NCBI GenBank assembly: GCA_020466095.1
Contig: CM035807.1
Coordinates: 57,112,605-57,176,604 of the forward strand
Length of the DNA: 64,000 nucleotides
Direction of reading: 5' to 3'
Source of the DNA: Chlorops oryzae
Taxonomy: Eukaryota; Arthropoda; Insecta; Diptera; Chloropidae
How positions within the stretch are numbered: position 1 is the first letter of the stretch; each line of letters opens with the position of its first letter. The translations under genes and the position numbers were made by a program. This document shows, one piece after another, positions 48,566 through 61,351 of this stretch. Below the pieces are notes generated by a model, which worked only from the letters and a program-made list of their open reading frames with translations, did not search any database and had not been told where the DNA came from.

Positions 48566-51233
48566 CTGTTGTATTTGGAAGCGCTGGTCGATCATTTCTT
48601 TTTAGCCTCGAATAGTGTAATGAATTAGTTAGTGAACGCGCTAGTGGATTTACGTGCGCTCGCAGTTTACAAAAATATTTTTCTTTGATTTTGGCGAATT
48701 CCGTTTTCACCATTTCTACGTTGAGCTCTCTATGTATTCTTTCATTTGTAACAAACCATGGGGCTCCTGTAATTGTCCTAAGGATTTTAGATTGTGCTCT
48801 CTGTAGAATGTCTATATTCGAAGCGCTTGCATGTCCATACAATTGCAAACCATAAGTCCATATTGGTTTAATAACTTGCTTGTACAGAAGGACTTTATAA
48901 TCTAGTTTTAGATCAGAGCGATTATTTATGAGCCAGTGTAACCTGCTTGCTTGGAGCTTCATTTGGGTTCTCTTAGCCTCGATGTGCTTACGCCATGTCA
49001 ATCTTTTATCTAAGTGAATTCCGAGGTAAGTAACTTCTTCACATTGAGGGATGCGCGTGTTATTAAGGAAAATGTCCGGCGAAGCTTTCCTGTTTAGCGT
49101 GAAAGTGATATGTCGGCATTTGAGTTCGTTTATTTGGATTCGCCATTTAGTAAGCCAGTCATGGATTTCACGGAGATGATTTTGGAGCTTAGAAGTTGCA
49201 ACACAAATATCCTTGTGGCGGCTTAGTATCGCTGTGTCGTCAGCAAATGTCGAAATTGATACTCGATCGCTATTAGGAATATCCGCTGTGTACAAAAGAT
49301 AGAGAATAGGCCCAACAACACTTCCTTGAGGAACCCCTGCATGAATTTCATAACATTTTGTTGTAAACGAGTTGTGTTTTACTTGAAACGTTCTATGTTT
49401 TAAGTATGACTCAAAGGTCGCGTGAAAATTTAAAGGAAGTAAGTTTCTGATTTTATGCAGCAAACCGTCGTGCCAAACTTTGTCGAACGCTTGTTGCACG
49501 TCCAGAAAAACTGCTGAGCAGTACTCGCGATGTTCAAATGCGATTCTTATTTCGTTGGTAATACGATTTACTTGCTCAATAGTACCGTGTTTTTTTCTGA
49601 ATCCAAATTGATGGGAAGGAATAATATGTTGTTCCTGAAGAAATGGAGTCAATTTGGATATCAAAAGTTTTTCGAATAACTTTGAAAGGCAAGGAAGGAG
49701 ACTTATGGGTCTGTAAGAGGAAGTTTGCGTAGGATCTTTACCGGGTTTAAGCACCATTTTAATAACCGACCGTTACCAATCTTTTGGAAAATAACCATAC
49801 TTTATAATAGAATTAAAAAGCACAGTTAAAAATACTACTGCTACGAAAGGTAAATTTTTTAACATTTTCGGAGTAATAAGATCATGTGCGGGGGCTTTTT
49901 TACAGACTAGTTCACTTTTTATGGTATTAGATAACTCACTCGGAATAAAGTTTGCGCGAATTCTGTTTGTGTTTTCGGATTGAGTTGGAAAGTTGTGTAC
50001 AATAGTGCTCGGGTTTGGTTGAAATACTCTATTAAGGTGTACTGCAAAAGCCGTTGCTTTCTCTTCGTCGGAACGCGCCCACCCATTGTTAGGTCTACGA
50101 ATAGGTGACTCACTATATACAGGAGTATTAAAAGTGCGGCTCGCTATCCACATGGACTCCCGATTAACACCCCTGGGTGTAAGTTTCTGGATAAAATGGC
50201 TTTTTTCAATTTCCTTTTCCCGGAATAGAGCTAGTCTAAGCTTTTTTTCAGCGTCTTTTAGTCTATCTTTGGCAAATGGTGACCGGAATCGTTGCCATTC
50301 GCGCCTGCATCTTCGTTTTTTGGCGACAAGGTTTTCAATTTCTATATTGGTCCTGGTTTTTCTAGTCCTGTCTTCCGTACAAGGAGTAGAATTTTTCGCT
50401 GCTGATTCAAGAATGGAAGAAAAAACAGTTACGGCGTCATCAATATGCTCATTGCAGTCTATTTTATATTTAGTATGTATATGCGAACTTATATACTTTT
50501 TGTACTTCAGCCAGTTAGTCCTTGGATTTGTTAGGCTGATTGAACGTTCAAGTTTTATTGGATACTTGTGTAATAGAAATACAACAGGCGAATGATCCGA
50601 CGAGAGGTCAGCTGTCGCTTTTGCTGAAATAAGTTCTCTTGCAATACCCTTAATGATCCCGAAATCTAAGAGGTCAGGAATTTTTTGGAGGTCTGATGGC
50701 CAGTAAGTTGGTTGCCTTGGGGACACAAAGTCAAGAGCATTATTTTTGTCAATTATTGTCTTGTATAATTGTTGGCCCTTAGAATTGCAGGTTCGCGAGC
50801 CCCAGAGAGTATGCTTTGCATTGTAGTCACCTGCTGCAAGAAACTTATCCCCTAGTGTCACAAAGAAATCTAGAAACATTTTTTCTGTTATACTGAACCG
50901 AGGTGGGCAATAAATCGCCGATAAAACGATATTTTTACCACGTAATACTACGCAAAGTGTCGTTGCTTGAAGGAAATCATAACAATAGGAATCTAGAGAA
51001 AAATGTTGGATTCTTTTGCGAATAAGTATACCAGTGCCTCCATGCGCCTTGCCGTTTGGGTGGTTGGTTTGATAGAATAAGTAGCCTGGGATAGAGAAGA
51101 AGTTTTTATTTGTTAAATGAGTTTCGGAGAGGAGCAATACATCAATTTCCTCTTGGCTTAAAAAACTCTGAATTTCCAGCTTATGCTTAGTTAACCCATT
51201 CGAATTCCACGCACAAATTTTCAAGACACTCAT
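48528..51233 (-). pseudogene. LINE 2 ORF2: endonuclease-reverse transcriptase with a single stop
   Basis: From ATG 51233 the frame encodes the endonuclease (CAWNSNGLTKHK, LLSETHL, AAGDYNAKHTLWGS, SSDHSPVVF) and the start of RT. It then meets TAA at 49773-49775, right after GYFPKDW where LINE 1 has a Lys codon. It continues in the same frame to 48528 with FLDVQQAFDKVWHDG, AGVPQGSVVGP and STFADDTAILS (catalytic FADD). There is no other lesion in about 900 codons, so this is a recently active element with one disabling change. Its start overlaps the ORF1 stop as ATGA. Confidence 0.92.
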
Positions 51234-52774
51234 TTTTTCTCTAAAACTGCAGTCAAAAGTTTATCGAACTTTTGCATCATTTGCACAAGTACATTCAAAG
51301 TTTGAGCTAGACTGAGTATCATTACTTCAAGACTGCTATTCGTGTTAGCAGGGGGATTAACAGTGCTCGCGGACTTTAATGCATCAGCATAGGAAATTCC
51401 TGAGTTCACAGGGTTGTTATTAGAATTTGAAGGGGCTATTGGTGCGGAAAAAATTATATTATTAGAAGGATTTCTTACCGATTCTTGCTTGACATTCAAG
51501 CGTTTTTTTAGGTCTTGATAAACTAAGCAACCTCTGTAATTTGCAGTATGGTTAGCTTGACAATTACTACATTTTATTAATCTGCGATCGTTTTGAGCTT
51601 TTTTATTGCAAACTGAGCTATGATGAAGCTCGCCACAAACTACGCAAACGGTGCGCAAGAGACAATACGACTTTGTATGTCCAAACTCTTGGCAGTTGGC
51701 ACATTGAACTGGACCATTTCTTTTGTGTGGCTCTTCGACCGATATTTTGCGATGTAATAAGAATTGTAAATTATATATGGGATGAACTTCGTTTTTCTTC
51801 AGCTTTAAGTTGTCAGGCAACAAATCTACTTTAAACATAGGCTGTGGAGCTTTAGATTTATTAAATATATTTATAACGGATCTAGCGTGAAAGCCCTTTT
51901 CCCCCAGTTCGTTTTTTATGTCATTTGTGTCAACGTCTGCTTCAATACCTTTGATCACAACTGTAATGCCTTTGCTACTCTTTAGCTGGTATGTATAAAA
52001 ATTTTTGTTATTAGCTTCAAGCTCTTTTACAACCCTGCGGAAATTGTCCTCCGTTTTAGTTTGTATTTTAGTTTCGTGAATATTACCCTTTGTTAGGGGA
52101 ACAACATAGAAATTGTTGTTTCCTAGCAAACCAGTTAATTTGGCAACGAGTGCACTAGAGTTCCGCTCGCGCAAGTAGATTGGGGGTGGTTTAAGAGTTT
52201 TAGCTGGCTGAGATTCGGAATTTTCGCTGATAGTTTCAGCTAGAGGAGCGAAACGGTTTCCCGCTAGTGTTGTTTGGAGAGGAATTTCCGTTTTATTTAA
52301 CTTAGCCCTAGCATCAGTTTTTCCGACAGGACTTCTTTTCCTCTTCGTAATATTAATATATCTATGCGTACCGATCAGCACCGGTTGCTGTTCATTTGCC
52401 TTTTTACTCATTTCATCCGAGTCAACTATTTTGTTTTGTTTGGGCGAAACGGGTTTAGTTTGAGCACTAGGAAAAGTGGGTGTAGGGTAACCAGAACTCG
52501 AACTTTCGAAAGTGTTGTTGGTCCTATTATCCTTGCTGGCACAGCAATTTATTCCACTAATAGATCGCGATCTTTGTCTCTCAAATTGACTTTTTATATT
52601 AGAAATTTGGCTTGTACCTGGCTGTACACTGTTGAACTGGTCCAGATTGAGACCATCTTGCAAAAGTTTCCGACTGGGAAGTTGTGGAGCTTGGCTTATT
52701 GCGCCATATGTAAGTCCAGCTGACTTATGGTTCGTGTCTAGGCTACTCGAGGTAGGTGATCTATCCACTGGCAT
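51230..52774 (-). CDS. LINE 2 ORF1, intact Gag-like RNA-binding protein
   Basis: 514 codons from ATG 52774. The N-terminal about 190 residues are Ser/Thr/Asn-rich and disordered-looking. A PRE_C2HC-type region follows (LRERNSSALVAKL, TYQLKSSKGITVVIKGIEAD, KVDLLPDNLKLKKNEVHPIY). Three zinc knuckles come next: CANCQEFGHTKSYC at about 357, CVVCGELHHSSVC and CSNCQANHTANYRGC at about 400. The Asn-rich tail ends with a short hydrophobic heptad-like segment. It is expected to bind the element's RNA and form particles with ORF2. It is the reference for reading the damaged ORF1 copies in units 1-3. Its TGA overlaps the ORF2 ATG. Confidence 0.93.
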   Translation of the reverse strand: MPVDRSPTSSSLDTNHKSAGLTYGAISQAPQLPSRKLLQDGLNLDQFNSVQPGTSQISNIKSQFERQRSRSISGINCCASKDNRTNNTFESSSSGYPTPTFPSAQTKPVSPKQNKIVDSDEMSKKANEQQPVLIGTHRYINITKRKRSPVGKTDARAKLNKTEIPLQTTLAGNRFAPLAETISENSESQPAKTLKPPPIYLRERNSSALVAKLTGLLGNNNFYVVPLTKGNIHETKIQTKTEDNFRRVVKELEANNKNFYTYQLKSSKGITVVIKGIEADVDTNDIKNELGEKGFHARSVINIFNKSKAPQPMFKVDLLPDNLKLKKNEVHPIYNLQFLLHRKISVEEPHKRNGPVQCANCQEFGHTKSYCLLRTVCVVCGELHHSSVCNKKAQNDRRLIKCSNCQANHTANYRGCLVYQDLKKRLNVKQESVRNPSNNIIFSAPIAPSNSNNNPVNSGISYADALKSASTVNPPANTNSSLEVMILSLAQTLNVLVQMMQKFDKLLTAVLEKK

Positions 52775-54868
52775 CACCTTCTTTGATTAAAAAGCTAGCC
52801 GGCAGATGGCAGCTGTAAACAGCTGCAGAGACCAGCTGTCTCTCTCTCGGTTTTGTCTGTAATTGGGTTACAATGTTAATCCAATTCACGTATGTATGTA
52901 TGTTTTTCACAATACTTATCTTTATTTACAGCGCCGGAATATCCACAAATTAAATGGGCCGACACTGAATTTCTTCTCGAGATGGATCCTTTTTGAGCTT
53001 TTGCTCAAGTTTGGTTGGTTACTCTTTCTCGGGATTTTAAACTTTGTTTAACTTTGGTTTTTTTTTTTTTACCGGAGCGCAAATTAAAACAGCTTCACTC
53101 GACTAGGGTTGCCGAATGACCGGAATTAGAATTAGACCAAGTGAAGTTTATAATTCCATAAAAAATTAAATGGTCTGTAAAAAAGCCCCAGGGCATGATC
53201 TAATTACTTCAAAAATGTTAAAACAGCTACCTACCGTTGCATTATTATTTTTAACAGTCCTATTTAATTCTATTATAAAGCACGGATACTTTCCAAAAGA
53301 TTGGAAATGGTCGGTAATTAAAATGGTGTCTAGGCCAGGAAAAGATCCTACCCAAGCTTCCTCTTTTAAACCAATTAGCCTCCTCCCTTGCCTCTCAAAG
53401 TTATTCGAAAAAATATTGCTATCCAAATTAACACCATTTCTACAAGAACAGCATATTGTTCTCTCCCACCAATTTGGATTCAGAAAACATCACGGCACTA
53501 TTGAGCAAGTTAATTGTATTTCGAATGAAATTCGACTTGCATATGAACATCGCGAATACTGCTCAGCAGTATTCCTAGATATCCAGCAAGCTTTCGATAA
53601 AGTTTGGCATGAAGAATTGTTATATAAAATCAGAAGCTTACTTCCTGTAAATGTCCACGTGATATTTGAGTCATACCTAGAACATAGAACGTTCCAAGTA
53701 AAACATAATTCGTTTACAACAAAAACTTTTGAAATTTATGCAGGAGTCCCTCAAGGGAGTGTTGTTGGGCCTTTTCTTTATCTTTTGTATACAGCAGATA
53801 TTCCAAACAGCGATCGAGTATCGATTTCGACATTTGCTGACGACACAGCGATATTAAGTCGTCACAAGGATATAAGTGCGGCAACTTCTAAGCTCCAAAA
53901 CCACCTCAACGAAATCCAAGACTGGCTAACTAAATGGCGAATTCAAATAAATGAGCTTAAATGTCGGCAAATAACTTTCACGCTCAACAGAAAAGCTTCT
54001 CCGCATATTTTTCTGAACAACATACGCATCCCTCAATGTGAAGAAGTTACCTACCTCGGAATTCACTTAGACAAAAGATTGACATGGCGCAAGCATATCG
54101 AGGCCACGAGAACGCAAATTAAACTAAAAGCCAAAAGCTTGCACTGGCTAATAAATAACCGCTCTCACCTAAAATTAGATTTTAAAGTCCTTCTGTACAA
54201 GCAAATCATAAAGCCAATATGGACGTATGGTCTGCAATTGTATGGATATGCAAGCGCTTCAAATATTGACATTCTGCAGAGAGCACAATCCATAATCCTA
54301 AGAACTATTACAGGAGCTCCTTCGTTTATTACAAATGAACGCATCCATAGAGAGCTCAACGTAGAACTGGTTAAAATGGAGTTCGCCAAAGTCAAAGAAA
54401 AGTATTTTTGTAAACTACAAGCACACGTGAACCCACTCGCGCGTAGAATATCAAATCCAACTCCCCATTCGAGGCTCAAAAGAAATGATCGGCCAGCGGC
54501 CCCAAGTCATACTCTACAACAGGTGCAATCCATGCACATTCATCAACACAGCTTTCCTAGCTGATCGTCATCTCGGTGGGTGCACTCCATGCACCCTTGC
54601 AATTCACGCACACACAAGCTTCTTAAAATCGTCGTTTCCGCAAACAACACCGTCAATACTACATGTGTTTCTTCACACATCAGCACCGACTCAATTACAT
54701 GTGATCCTACACACACATCAGAAAAGCCCAGTCTTCATAAGCCGAGGCCCGTAATTATCAAAAAATTACATTCCTATCCTAAAGGAGTGATCCAATAAAT
54801 AATATATAATGTTTAAAAAAAAAAAAAAAAAATTTATTTGCGTCCTTGGCTTTTATTATTTATTTTAG

Positions 54869-56278
54869 CTGTACATTGCGAAATTTTTCACCGCTCACTG
54901 GGATGGTAAAATGTTGCTGCAAATGCAAGGTGGAAAAAAGAGGGCCGACTGGCTGTAATTATCATCTATGATGGAAATGAACAGCTTTTAGGTGTTCCAA
55001 AAATTCCACCAGGTAAAAGTAAAGACATGCTTGATGCGGAAGCTATATATGAGTCGTTAGAGAAGTGGATACTTTTTGACTGCGTTCAAGCTGTTTCTTT
55101 TGATACCACTTTTGTCAATACAGGACGGCTTCAAGCAACATCCCCGATACTCGAACAGCAATTACAACGCGATCTCTTGTGTTTGCCATGCCGACACCAT
55201 ATTTATGAATTGCAATTAGAGGCAATTTTTTAAACTCAATTTGGAAAGTCGTCAGGCCCCAGTGTACCATTATTTGGCCGGTTTATGGGGTGCAATAAAA
55301 AACAAAGCCATCAGTGCTGCCATAGAAGACGACGAATTCGACGAAAAATTTACAAATAATACCCGAACTGAAGTAAAATTGTATTGCTTGGCACAACTCA
55401 ATGAGCTTAATCCCAGAGCAGACTATAAAGAATTTTTGGCGATTATTTAATTATTGCTGGGCGAAAATCTTCACAACTATCGCTTTAAACCACCAGGTGC
55501 TAAAAGCCATGCCCGATGGATGGCCAAAGCTATAAACAGCGCAAAAATATTTCTGTTTTGTAAACACTTTGAAGTTAATGAGACAGCATTGAACGAGCTG
55601 CGAAACGTTTTAATTTATGTCGTAACAGTTTATGTTAAAGCTTGGTTCGGATGCTCAAGAGCAATCCAAGCTCCCAATCAGGATTTCCAATATCTGAAGG
55701 CAGTTGCGTATTTTAGCGCAATTGGCCAGGATTTGTCAAAGATATTGCTGGCGAAATTTGGTAAACATCTTTGGTAAGTAAGTGTGGAATCCATAGCTTT
55801 TGCACTATTTAATGAGAATGTCTCGAACAATACTAAAGTACAAATGGCAAAAGCAATTATTCAGCTCGAAGCAAGCCAAGGCGATAGCGATGAGGAAAAA
55901 GCAGATGATGATTTGTTTTCCAGAAGTTTCAAGCGTTTGGTATTGAGTACAACAAATATTCATAAAGACATTTGTGAAAAAGATTTAAGCCATTTCGTAA
56001 CTTCCGATACAAAAAGATTTTTTAAGCGCTTCTGAATTTCGTTAAGCTTTTTGGCTTTTACACCAGACACCTGGGTCGAGACCGATGACTACCAACAAGC
56101 AGTGAAAATGTTAAGGCAGTTACATGTTACAGACGACGCTGCAGAAAGAGGTGTAAAGTTGGTAGCAGATTACAACAATACATTGTGCCGAGGCGACAAG
56201 AAAATGAAATTTTTGCTTCAGATTGTTGCATGCAACCGTAAACTGCATCCATTGTACACTAATCGAAAACTAATTTAA
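54869..56278 (+). pseudogene. HWDGK/CRHH family gene, copy 2, block 3
   Basis: After TATTTTAG (54861-54868). This copy keeps 15 bp lost from copy 1 before HWDGK (KFFTAHWDGKMLLQMQGG). It then has the same order: DTTFVNTGRLQA, LCLPCRHHIYEL, HARWMAKAINSAK (Arg kept where copy 1 has a stop), YVKAWFGC and AAERGVKLVADYN. The TAA after ELQLEAIF (about 55231) is shared with copy 1; a deletion near 55286 causes a further shift. Ends at TAA 56276-56278. Confidence 0.75.
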
Positions 56279-56362
56279 TGTTTTAGTCTATTTATTTCTT
56301 TGCTTAAGGCAAATTAAGAAGCCTTCGTTGAAATACGTGAATTGTTTTTTTTTAATATAACT

Positions 56363-56875
56363 GAACATTTTGAATGAATATTTTATAAAATGAAGGTAAT
56401 TTTGTATGGGAGCTCCCCTAAGGAGGGGAGATAGAAGGTAGGCATATTTTGGAGATATGTGTAAAATAAAATAATAGGTGAGGTTAGTCATACATTTCAA
56501 CCCATTATATGCCATTGGGGCGTGGTTTTCACCAATTTTATAAAAAGGGTACTTTTATATGAGAGCCCCCTTAAGGAGGGGTGATAGGGGGCACGTTTGC
56601 TGAGATAAAATGTTACGGGGGAAAAACTAATGAGGGTCGCTCTCACATTTTACCCACTTTCTGAACTCCCTTACAGAGTTATGGCGACATTAAAAAGATT
56701 TGGCGGGGTTTTTGTGAACTTTGACTCCCGTGGGGCATGTCTTAGCATCGTAATATAGAAAAACAGTTCTGTCCCATAAAGGAACCCTACAAAATGAGAC
56801 CACCCCAATCAAGAAATTCCAAAAAGCAGTTTTTCACGTCATGTCTAGTGTTGCTTCTTATCATAAAATTTAACG
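56363..56875 (-). repeat. 0.5 kb arm, unit 2
   Basis: Copy of 40019-40531 and inverted relative to 28251-28748. Confidence 0.85.
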
Positions 56876-56983
56876 AAAGTCAATGTGAAAGCCCAACTGA
56901 GTACCGATTTGCCTTCGAATTGCATTTGATTTTTCAATCGCATTGGGATGCGAAACGCGATTCAGAGTTACCGCCCTGGAGAA

Positions 56984-57935
56984 GCTGAATTCCAGAGTCT
57001 AGTAGCTCAAGACTGCAATGAAGTTCTGCAAACATTGCGTGACTGACTTGAGACGGAAGATGTGGAAGGATTTGAATTGATTGGCGGATAAATTGGTAAG
57101 TTCCGTTAAAGAAATCGTAAGCTGTTCGATGAGCCATCAGAACTGCAGGACAATGTGATTCGATTAGTCCATGAAAAGGTGGGCCATCAATCCATCGACA
57201 AGACTTACAGAAGCCATTTATGGTTTCCTGCAGCCAAAACCAAATTTAAAAATTTATTTTAAAAAAAGTTTCAAGTGTCTTATGCATGCAGAGCCTTTGA
57301 GATTACCAGAACGAAACCTAGATAGCATCCCTTAAGCACCGATTCCATTCGATACATTGCACATTAACTACTTTGGTCCCTTGCCGTAAATAATTTCAAA
57401 GCGCAAACATATTTTGGTAATAGTTGACGCTTTCACGAAGTTCTTAAAGCTTTTCGCGGTTAACTCAATAAGTACAAAGGAAGTCAATGCTTCGTTGGAA
57501 TAAAATGTTAACTCTTACTCTCGGCCCAATAGGATTATTTCTGCCAAAGGAACTTGTTTTACGTCCCTGGTACTTGGGAGCTTTTTGGGGAAAAATAACA
57601 TTGCTCATGTTAAAGTTGCTACTGCCTCTCCACAAGCCAATGGGCAAGTGGAGCGAGTCAATCGTGTCCTAAAGAAAATGCGTGGAAAATTAGGCGAACA
57701 CATTGATCATGCCGACTGCAGTTCTAAGCTCTAAAACATTGAATATGCAATAGATTCTGTACATAGTTCAACCAAAATGAGTCCTAGTACACTTTTGTTT
57801 GGAATTGAGCAAAGAGGTTATATTGGTGACGAATTGACAGAATATAAAAATATCAATGAGGAAGAAATAAATATTAATGACAAAATGGATATTGACTGAC
57901 GAAGAAGTCGTTGATGAACAATTGCAGCACTATGG
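56984..57935 (+). pseudogene. Retroviral-type integrase remnant, unit 2
   Basis: Copy of 40640-41590 with the same stops. The zinc-region start here reads RLVHEKVGHQSIDKTY without the stop of unit 1, so that stop arose after duplication. Confidence 0.75.
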
Positions 57936-58099
57936 TTAATCCAAAAAAAAACTTTTTGAGAAATTTAAAGTGATCGAGGTCGATCACTTTGTCAGGTTGG
58001 CCGAGGTCTACGCCCGATTCTAGACACTAAGTAGCAGTAGTAGTTTTCTTTCATTACTAGATGGCATACATGGGCACACTGCAGTATATTTATACTTCA

Positions 58100-58386
58100 G
58101 CAAGCATTTTAAGTACCAGTACTAGCTTACTGCTACTTAAAATTAGTCTTGCATTACCAGTACTGATTTACTGGCACTGAAATTTCACTTGCATTACCAG
58201 TACTGATTTACTGGTACTGAAATTTCACTTGCATTACCAGTACTGATTTACTGGTACTGAAATTTCACTTGCATTACCAGTACTGATTTACTGGTACTGA
58301 AATTTCACTGGCATTACCAGTTCTAATTTACTGGTAGTGAAATTTTACTTGCACTACCAATACTGATTTACTGGTACTGAAAATAC
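58100..58386 (+). repeat. 40 bp minisatellite, unit 2
   Basis: Same units and order as 41760-42045. Confidence 0.9.
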
Positions 58387-58937
58387 CTACTGATATCTCC
58401 AGTACTAGGGTCTGTTACGAAAATCACAAAAACTGCTCTAAAATCGGAGTCTTTGAAGATATTTTGATGAAATTTGATATTTGAACATTTTTAAAAGCAA
58501 CTAATATGATTTCCAAAAATTGGAAAAGTGGGCGTGGCAGAAAGGCGTTTTTTGAAAATTGTCCATTACACCCGAAATTTAAATGGGACTTGAACGAAAT
58601 TTGGCACTAATGCTTCCTTTGTAGCCACAAACATCCTCCCAAAAAATGTCCTTGGTCGTTCCATTATTAAGGGTACCTCCAGTACTAGGGTCTGTCACAA
58701 AAATTCAAATACTGCCTCAAAATCTGACTTTTTCGAAATATTTCAATGAAGCTTAGAATTCGAGTGTATATTTAAGCATCCGATTAGGATTGCCAAAGTA
58801 AATGGAAAAGCGGGAGTGCAAAAGGGGCGGTTTTCATTAAGAAATTTAACAAAAGTCGGTATATGGGGCCCCTAATGGCCTTAAAAACCTCTTGTATTTT
58901 GGGTACTTTGTACCCACCTTAGTGTCACTAAGAATTA

Positions 58938-59618
58938 AAATGCGTCGTTTGAAGCCTGCGAATTTTAAGTTTTTAGGCGAACCAAACGAGAAAATGCAAG
59001 TAGCTCTTCATAAAAGGTTCGAAACCTATTTTTTGGTGCAGCCAGACTCGTGGGATGCTATTGTTGCGGCTAAAGCTGTTCCGGAAATAAAAATTCGTTT
59101 CGTAAAAGCTCTTTTAGAGACAGCAACCTCACGTACTGAGGAAGAAATAAAAAAAATAATTTCAATAATTATGTGGTGAAGTATGGCAATATAGCCGATG
59201 CCGAAACTCGCGCTCTGTCTCAAACCTCGCAAACAACATTCTTCGATTTTGGCGAAGCCTATGATGGTAAGTTTATAAATCTTAACTTTCAATTCAATTT
59301 TTGTATTAATATATTTTCTGTATCTATATCTCTCAAAAAGACGTTGACGTGCAATGTGGTTCTAATGACTCGGGAAATTATCTTCAGGAAACTCTTTTAT
59401 ACCTGGTGGAAAGAGACACAACGATAAATTGTCTCAAACGTCATTTATCCATAAAAAACGTTTTTCTGAAATTTAATACCGCATTACCTTCATCTGAGCC
59501 AGTAGAAGGCTTGTTTTCATTCGCTGGGCCTTTAAATCGTTCCAGATGGCAAAAATTAAGCGATGAAAATTTTGAAATGCTGGTGCTAAAAAAGGCTTAT
59601 AGCACCAAAGAAAAATAA
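58938..59618 (+). pseudogene. hAT transposase C-terminal half, unit 2
   Basis: Copy of 42595-43275 with the same frameshift and the same donor and acceptor sites; almost no changes by eye. Confidence 0.8.
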
Positions 59619-59840
59619 AATGGAAAATATGTACCGAAAATGCTCTTTCTATTTATTTCTCAGTGTAGGACGATTTAAGTAACAAATGAAGCGTAGCCGC
59701 GAATAACGTTGTAAGCGACAAATTTTTTGAACCTATTTTTCGGACTTTCGCTGTCAATAATACTCTAGCCCTTTGAGCTACCAAAAAAATGTTTTTAGTT
59801 GGTCAAATCTTGGACATCTCTCAAGAATTCAGAACTAGAA

Positions 59841-60098
59841 ACGATCCACTTCAACAGAGTTCCATCTAAGTAGCTCAATTTGTATAAACAAATAGTTTTC
59901 ATTATTGTAAATGAAAAAGAGAAAAGGGATTTTCGGTGTTAGAGAAATAAATATAGACTAAAATAAATTACTTCCTTTTAATCAAGTTGTTCTTTCTTCT
60001 AGGTAAGAAGGATTTTAGAAGAGTGAAAGGAACCGGGCTCTTTTGGTAGTCACAACCCAGCGATACGAACGGAGGTCGCCTGCAAATTCGTAACAACA
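59841..60098 (+). repeat. Gypsy LTR remnant at the unit 2/3 junction
   Basis: 258 bp, same truncated start as 43499. Confidence 0.9.
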
Positions 60099-60257
60099 TA
60101 TTCCTTTTACACATTTCACCCAAATATTTTTACCCCCTATCTCCCCTCCTTAGGGAGGCCACCATACAAAATTTCAGATCAATTTGAAAAACACATCGCA
60201 GCATGCTTTGCAAAATTGCAGTTTAAAAAAAATACATCGTTTCATTAGGACGTTTGA

Positions 60258-61324
60258 ACGATAAGACTTATAAAAATTACACGAAAAAATATATTGAAAG
60301 TGCTTTTTGTGACGTGCAGTTGTGGAAATTTAAGTTATAAACCAATTGGTAAAATGTTAGCATCACATGCTCTAAGATCAAGCACGGAAATCTATTTAGT
60401 TGGACCGACTTGTGTGAATATTTTGGGTACAAAATTGCTTCCAAAAAGGCAAGTGCTACAAATGTTGTATTATGGCCCTCGTTTTCTTAAAGACAGAATG
60501 GATACAAGTTTGAATATAACATCTAATGCTGTAAAGGTCTTTTTGCGTCAAGCTGGAATACCAACTAAGTCCAAAGCTGAAATTAAAAAGGAACTAACAA
60601 AGATGAGACAATATTTTCGGAATATTCAAAAACATGCATCTAGAGGAGGCCTGAGCCAAAAAGAGCAAACATTTGTCGATGGTTTGGATGATCTGTTCGA
60701 TATAGCAGTCGTCAATGTATTCGATTTAATTAAAAACCCAGAGGATGCTGAATTTTTAAGAATGCAAAGAAAAAAAGGTCGAGAAGGATGTATGATCGGT
60801 GTTGATGAAGTAGAGAACAACCGGCAAAAAAGGAAACTGGAGCAGCAAGAACAAGAAGAAGCTCGAAACAATTGATCAAAAGCTGAAGAATTATAATTAT
60901 TAACGGCGAGTGAGTTCTTATTGATTATTGTTTCGTGAAGAAAGGTGAAGTATTACGCTAAACACTTCTACAATTTTTAACTTAAGCTTCGAGATGGTTA
61001 CTATCCGATTTAAGTCATTCAGAAGAGGATAAGAAATCACCTAAAATGGAGATTTACGCTGGCCCATTTTAAACCACGTTGCAATCAAAGAATTTGCGTG
61101 GCAAAATTACATGTATTACGCCAGAACTTGTATCTGTGTTTGATAGATGTAAGACTAGCGATATATCTGCAGTTCGCATTACGATTGCTGCTGCAAAAGC
61201 TTTCAATCTTGATCCCAAGGAATACGTCATCAATCGTACGCCTATTCGTAATTGTCGTACAAAAAATCGAGTGGAAAATATGGGAAATATTCAAAAAAGT
61301 GAAGATGTAGTTATTGTGATATAG
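60258..61324 (+). pseudogene. HWDGK/CRHH family gene, copy 3, blocks 1 and 2
   Basis: Block 1 is open to 60875 as in copy 1, without the copy 2 deletion. Block 2 is at 61079-61324 (one Glu-to-Gly change near the end). Block 3 is not in the window. The ORF has no ATG upstream of TCSCGNLSYKPIGKML, so a 5' exon or truncation is implied for all copies. Confidence 0.75.
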
Positions 61325-61351
61325 TTTCAAAATGTTAATTTATTTATTTGC

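Larger units (their letters stand above)
48089..53130 (-). mobile_element. Jockey-type LINE 2, full length, inserted in LINE 1
   Basis: 5,042 bp on the minus strand. The poly(A) appears as a T-run at 48089-48103 and the 5' end is near 53130 (minus strand: GGTCATTCGGCAACCCTAGTC, close to the LINE 1 start). It is flanked by a 12 bp duplication. The coding sequence is a sister subfamily of LINE 1, clearly diverged but collinear. Confidence 0.95.
46926..54564 (+). pseudogene. LINE 1 ORF2, unit 2 copy, deleted and interrupted
   Basis: Begins as in unit 1, but 134 bp of the endonuclease domain are missing at 46980/46981 (frameshifting). An extra A in the run at about 47785 shifts it again. LINE 2 interrupts it at 48088. 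After 53131 it is open from 53170 to 54564: KAPGHDLITSKML, FLDIQQAFDKVWHEE, AGVPQGSVVGP (Gly kept) and STFADDTAILS. Confidence 0.9.
45009..54833 (+). mobile_element. LINE 1 copy in unit 2, split by LINE 2
   Basis: Same insertion point as in unit 1 (TTATTTGC at 45001-45008 and 54834-54841). Pieces 45009-48088 and 53131-54833 surround LINE 2. It ends in an A-run just before 54834. Confidence 0.93.
43499..59840 (+). repeat. Tandem array, unit 2 (16,342 bp, enlarged by LINE 2)
   Basis: Same start (ACGATCC of the LTR) and same end (AATTCAGAACTAGAA) as unit 1. It is longer mainly because of LINE 2 at 48089-53130, offset by deletions of 134 bp in LINE 1 ORF2 and about 150 bp in its 3' UTR. Confidence 0.95.
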
